From Erpobdella octoculata (Eukaryota > Annelida > Clitellata > Hirudinida > Erpobdellidae), in NCBI GenBank assembly GCA_963978895.1, contig OZ022247.1:21051658-21115657 (forward strand): a stretch of DNA of 64,000 nt. Reading direction: 5' to 3'. Below, piece by piece: positions 50,501 to 56,500 of the stretch (within the stretch, counting starts at the first letter, position 1; every line of letters begins with the position of its first letter). The notes under the pieces were generated by a model that searched no databases, had not been told where the DNA came from, and saw only the letters and a program-made list of their open reading frames with translations. The translations under genes were made by a program, and so were the position numbers.

Positions 50501-53500
50501 ATCGGTTGTTGTAGATTCAGTTGTGGTTGTTGGTGTTGTTGTCGATTCGGTTGTAGTAGATTCAGTTGTGGTAGTTGGTGTTGTAGTACTTTCTGTTGTA
50601 GTAGATTCAGTTGTTGTAGTTGGTGTTGTTGTCGAATCGGTTGTTGTAGATTCAGTTGTGGTTGTTGGTGTTGTAGTACTTTCTGTTGTAGTAGATTCTG
50701 TTGTGGTAGTTGGTGTTGTAGTACTTTCTGTTGTAGTAGATTCCGTTGTTGTAGTTGGTGTTGTTGTCGATTCGGTAGTAGTAGTCTCAGTTGTGGTAGT
50801 TGGTGTTGTTGTCGACTCGGTTGTTGTAGATTCAGTTGTGGTAGTAGGTGTTGTAGTACTTTCTGTTGTAGTAGATTCAGTTGTTGTAGTTGGTGTAGTT
50901 GTCGAATCGGTTGTTGTAGATTCAGTTGTGGTAGTTGGTGTTGTTGTCGATTCGGTAGTAGTAGACTCAGTTGTTGTAGTTGGTGTAGTTGTCGAATCGG
51001 TTGTTGTAGATTCAGTTGTGGTAGTTGGTGTTGTTGTCGATTCGGTAGTAGTAGACTCAGTTGTGGTAGTTGGTGTCGTAGTACTTTCTGTTGTAGTAGA
51101 TTCTGTTGTGGTAGTTGGTGTCGTAGTACTTTCTGTTGTAGTAGATTCTGTTGTGGTAGTTGGTGTTGTAGTACTTTCTGTTGTAGTAGATTCAGTTGTG
51201 GTAGTTGGTGTTGTTGTCGATTCGGTAGTAGTAGACTCAGTTGTGGTAGTTGGTGTTGTTGTCGAATCGGTTGTTGTAGATTCAGTTGTGGTTGTTGGTG
51301 TTGTTGTCGATTCGGTAGTAGTAGATTCAGTTGTGGTAGTTGGTGTTGTAGTACTTTCTGTTGTAGTAGATTCAGTTGTGGTAGTTGGTGTTGTTGTCGA
51401 TTCGGTAGTAGTAGATTCAGTAGTGGTAGTCGGTGTTGTAGTACTTTCTGTTGTAGTAGATTCAGTTGTTGTGGTTGGTGTTGTTGTCGATTCGATTGTA
51501 GTAGACTCAGTTGTGGTAGTTGTTGTTGTTGTTGAATCGGTTGTTGTAGATTCAGTTGTGGTTGTTGGTGTTGTTGTTGATTCGGTAGTAGTAGATTCAG
51601 TTGTTGTAGTTGGTGTTGTTGTCGATTCGGTAGTAGTAGACTCAGTTGTGGTAGTTGGTGTTGTTGTCGAATCGGTTGTTGTAGATTCAGCTGTGGTTGT
51701 TGGTGTTGTTGTCGATTCGGTAGTAGTAGATTCAGTTGGGGTAGTTGGTGTTGTAGTACTTTCTGTTGTAGTAGATTCAGTTGTTGTAGTTGGTGTTGTT
51801 GTCGAATCGGTTGTTGTAGATTCAGTTGTGGTTGTTGGTGTTGTTGTTGATTCGGTAGTAGTAGATTCAGTTGTTGTAGTTGGTGTTGTTGTCGATTCGG
51901 TAGTAGTAGACTCAGTTGTGGTAGTTGGTGTTGTTGTCGAATCGGTTGTTGTAGATTCAGTTGTGGTTGTTGGTGTTGTTGTCGATTCGGTAGTAGTAGA
52001 CTCAGTTGTGGTAGTTGTTGTTGTTGTTGAATCGGTTGTTGTAGATTCAGTTGTGGTTGTTGGTGTTGTTGTTGATTCGGTAGTAGTAGATTCAGTTGTT
52101 GTAGTTGGTGTTGTTGTTGATTCGGTAGTAGTAGATTCAGTTGTTGTCGAATCGGTTGTTGTAGATTCAGTTGTGGTTGTTGGTGTTGTTGTCGATTCGG
52201 TAGTAGTAGATTCAGTTGTGGAAGTTGGTGTTGTAGTACTTTCTGTTGATGTAGACTCAGTTGTGGTAGTTGGTGTTGTAGTACTTTCTGTTGTAGTAGA
52301 TTCTGTTGTGGTAGTTGGTGTTGTAGTACTTTCTGTTGTAGTAGATTCAGTTGTGGTAGTTGGAGTTGTTGTCGATTCGGTAGTAGTAGACTCAGTTGTG
52401 GTAGTTGGTGTTGTAGTACTTTCTGTTGTAGTAGATTCCGTTGTTGTAGTTGGTGTTGTTGTCGATTCGGTAGTAGTAGTCTCAGTTGTGGTAGTTGGTG
52501 TTGTTGTCGAATCGGTTGTTGTAGATTCAGTTGTGGTTGTTGGTGTTGTTGTCGATTCGGTAGTAGTAGATTCAGTTGTGGTAGTTGGTGTTGTTGTTGA
52601 TTCGGTAGTAGTAGATTCAGTTGTTGTAGTTGGTGTTGTTGTCGAATCGGTTGTTGTAGATTCAGTTGTGGTTGTTGGTGTTGTTGTCGATTCGGTAGTA
52701 GTAGATTCAGTTGTGGAAGTTGGTGTTGTAGTACTTTCTGTTGTTGTAGACTCAGTTGTGGTAGTTGGTGTTGTAGTACTTTCTGTTGTAGTAGATTCTG
52801 TTGTGGTAGTTGGTGTTGTAGTACTTTCTGTTGTAGTAGATTCAGTTGTGGTAGTTGGTGTTGTTGTGGATTCGGTAGTAGTAGACTCAGTTGTGGTAGT
52901 TGGTGTTGTTGTCGAATCGGTTGTTGTAGATTCAGTTGTGGTTGTTGGTGTTGTTGTCGATTCGGTAGTAGTAGATTCAGTTGTGGTAGTTGGTGTTGTA
53001 GTACTTTCTGTTGTAGTAGATTCAGTTGTTGTAGTTGGTGTTGTTGTCGAATCGGTTGTTGTAGATTCAGTTGTGGTTGTTGGTGTTGTAGTACTTTCTG
53101 TTGTAGTAGATTCTGTTGTGGTAGTTGGTGTTGTAGTACTTTCTGTTGTAGTAGATTCCGTTGTGGTAGTTGGTGTTGTAGTACTTTCTGTTGTAGTAGA
53201 TTCAGTTGTGGTAGTTGGTGTTGTTGTGGATTCGGTAGTAGTAGACTCAGTTGTGGTAGTTGGTGTTGTTGTCGAATCGGTTGTTGTAGATTCAGTTGTG
53301 GTTGTTGGTGTTGTTGTCGATTCGGTAGTAGTAGATTCAGTTGTGGTAGTTGGTGTTGTAGTACTTTCTGTTGTAGTAGATTCAGTTGTTGTAGTTGGTG
53401 TTGTTGTCGAATCGGTTGTTGTAGATTCAGTTGTGGTTGTTGGTGTTGTAGTACTTTCTGTTGTAGTAGATTCTGTTGTGGTAGTTGGTGTTGTAGTACT

Positions 53501-56500
53501 TTCTGTTGTAGTAGATTCCGTTGTTGTAGTTGGTGTTGTTGTCGATTCGGTAGTAGTAGTCTCAGTTGTGGTAGTTGGTGTTGTTGTCGAATCGGTTGTT
53601 GTAGATTCAGTTGTGGTAGTTGGTGTTGTAGTACTTTCTGTTGTAGTAGATTCAGTTGTGGTTGTTGGTGTTGTTGTCGATTCGGTAGTAGTAGATTCAG
53701 TTGTTGTAGTTGGTGTTGTCGTACTTTCTGTTGTAGTAGATTCAGTTGTTGTAGTTGGTGTTGTTGTCGATTCGGTAGTAGTAGTCTCAGTTGTGGTAGT
53801 TGGTGTTGTTGTCGAATCGGTTGTTGTAGATTCAGTTGTGGTTGTTGGTGTTGTTGTCGATTCGGTAGTAGTAGATTCAGTTGAAGTAGTTGGTGTTGTT
53901 GTTGATTCGGTAGTAGTAGATTCAGTTGTTGTAGTTGGTGTTGTTGTCGAATCGGTTGTTGTAGATTCAGTTGTGGTAGTTGGTGTTGTTGTCGAATCGG
54001 TTGTTGTAGATTCAGCTGTGGTTGTTGGTGTTGTTGTCGATTCGTTAGTAGTAGATTCAGTTGTGGTAGTTGGTGTTGTAGTACTTTCTGTTGTACTAGA
54101 TTCAGTTGTTGTAGTTGGTGTTGTTGTCGAATCGGTTGTTGTAGATTCAGTTGTGGTTGTTGGTGTTGTAGTACTTTCTGTTGTAGTAGATTCTGTTGTG
54201 GTAGTTGGTGTTGTAGTACTTTCTGTTGTAGTAGATTCCGTTGTTGTAGTTGGTGTTGTTGTCGATTCGGTAGTAGTAGTCTCAGTTGTGGTAGTTGGTG
54301 TTGTTGTCGAATCGGTTGTTGTAGATTCAGTTGTGGTTGTTGGTGTTGTTGTCGATTCGGTAGTAGTAGATTCAGTTGTGGTAGTTGGTGTTGTTGTTGA
54401 TTCGGTAGTAGTAGATTCAGTTGTTGTAGTTGGTGTTGTTGTCGAATCGGTTGTTGTAGATTCAGTTGTGGTTGTTGGTGTTGTTGTCGATTCGGTAGTA
54501 GTAGATTCAGTTGTGGAAGTTGGTGTTGTAGTACTTTCTGTTGTTGTAGACTCAGTTGTGGTAGTTGGTGTTGTAGTACTTTCTGTTGTAGTAGATTCTG
54601 TTGTGGTAGTTGGTGTTGTAGTACTTTCTGTTGTAGTAGATTCAGTTGTGGTAGTTGGTGTTGTTGTGGATTCGGTAGTAGTAGACTCAGTTGTGGTAGT
54701 TGGTGTTGTTGTCGAATCGGTTGTTGTAGATTCAGTTGTGGTTGTTGGTGTTGTTGTCGATTCGGTAGTAGTAGATTCAGTTGTGGTAGTTGGTGTTGTA
54801 GTACTTTCTGTTGTAGTAGATTCAGTTGTTGTAGTTGGTGTTGTTGTCGAATCGGTTGTTGTAGATTCAGTTGTGGTTGTTGGTGTTGTAGTACTTTCTG
54901 TTGTAGTAGATTCTGTTGTGGTAGTTGGTGTTGTAGTACTTTCTGTTGTAGTAGATTCCGTTGTTGTAGTTGGTGTTGTTGTCGATTCGGTAGTAGTAGT
55001 CTCAGTTGTGGTAGTTGGTGTTGTTGTCGAATCGGTTGTTGTAGATTCAGTTGTTGTTGTTGGTGTTGTTGTCGATTCGGTAGTAGTAGATTCAGTTGTG
55101 GTAGTTGGTGTTGTTGTTGATTCGGTAGTAGTAGATTCAGTTGTTGTAGTTGGTGTTGTTGTCGAATCGGTTGTTGTAGATTCAGTTGTGGTTGTTGGTG
55201 TTGTTGTCGATTCGGTAGTAGTAGATTCAGTTGTGGAAGTTGGTGTTGTAGTACTTTCTGTTGTAGTAGATTCTGTTGTGGTAGTTGGTGTTGTAGTACT
55301 TTCTGTTGTAGTAGATTCAGTTGTGGTAGTTGGTGTTGTTGTCGATTCGGTAGTAGTAGACTCAGTTGTGGTAGTTGGTGTTGTAGTACTTTCTGTTGTA
55401 GTAGATTCAGTTGTGGTAGTTGGTGTTGTTGTCGAATCGGTAGTAGTAGACTCAGTTGTGGTAGTTGGTGTTGTTGTCGAATCGGTTGTTGTAGATTCAG
55501 TTGTGGTTGTTGGTGTTGTTGTCGATTCGGAAGTAGTAGATTCAGTTGTGGTTGTTGGTGTTGTAGTACTTTCTGTTGTAGTAGATTCAGTTGTTGTAGT
55601 TGGTGTTGTTGTCGAATCGGTTGTTGTAGATTCAGTTGTGGTTGTTGGTGTTGTAGTACTTTCTGTTGTAGTAGATTCTGTTGTGGTAGTTGGTGTTGTA
55701 GTACTTTCTGTTGTCGTAGATTCAGTTGTTGTGGTTGGTGTTGTTGTCGACTCGGTAGTAGTAGACTCAGTTGTGGTAGTTGTTGTTGTTGTTGAATCGG
55801 TTGTTGTAGATTCAGTTGTGGTTGTTAGTGTTGTTGTTGATTCGGTAGTAGTAGATTCAGTTGTTGTAGTTGGTGTTGTTGTCGATTCGGTAGTAGTAGA
55901 CTCAGTTGTTGTAGTTGGTGTTGTTGTCGAATCGGTTGTTGTAGATTCAGTTGTGGTTGTTGGTGTTGTTGTCGATTCGGTAGTAGTAGATTCAGTTGTG
56001 GTAGTTGGTGTTGTAGTACTTTCTGTTGTAGTAGATTCAGTTGTTGTAGTTGGTGTTGTTGTCGAATCGGTTGTTGTAGATTCAGTTGTGGTTGTTGGTG
56101 TTGTTGTCGATTCGGTAGTAGTAGATTCAGTTGTGGTAGTTGGTGTTGTAGTACTTTCTGTTGTAGTTGATTCAGTTGTTGTAGTTGGTGTTGTTGTCGA
56201 ATCGGTTGTTGTAGATTCAGTTGTGGTTGTTGGTGTTGTAGTACTTTCTGTTGTAGTAGATTCTGTTGTGGTAGTTGGTGTTGTAGTACTTTCTGTTGTA
56301 GTAGATTCCGTTGTTGTAGTTGGTGTTGTTGTCGATTCGGTAGTAGTAGTCTCAGTTGTGGTAGTTGGTGTTGTTGTCGAATCGGTTGTTGTAGATTCAG
56401 TTGTGGTAGTTGGTGTTGTAGTACTTTCTGTTGTAGTAGATTCAGTTGTGGTTGTTGGTGTTGTAGTACTTTCTGTTGTAGTAGATTCTGTTGTGGTAGT

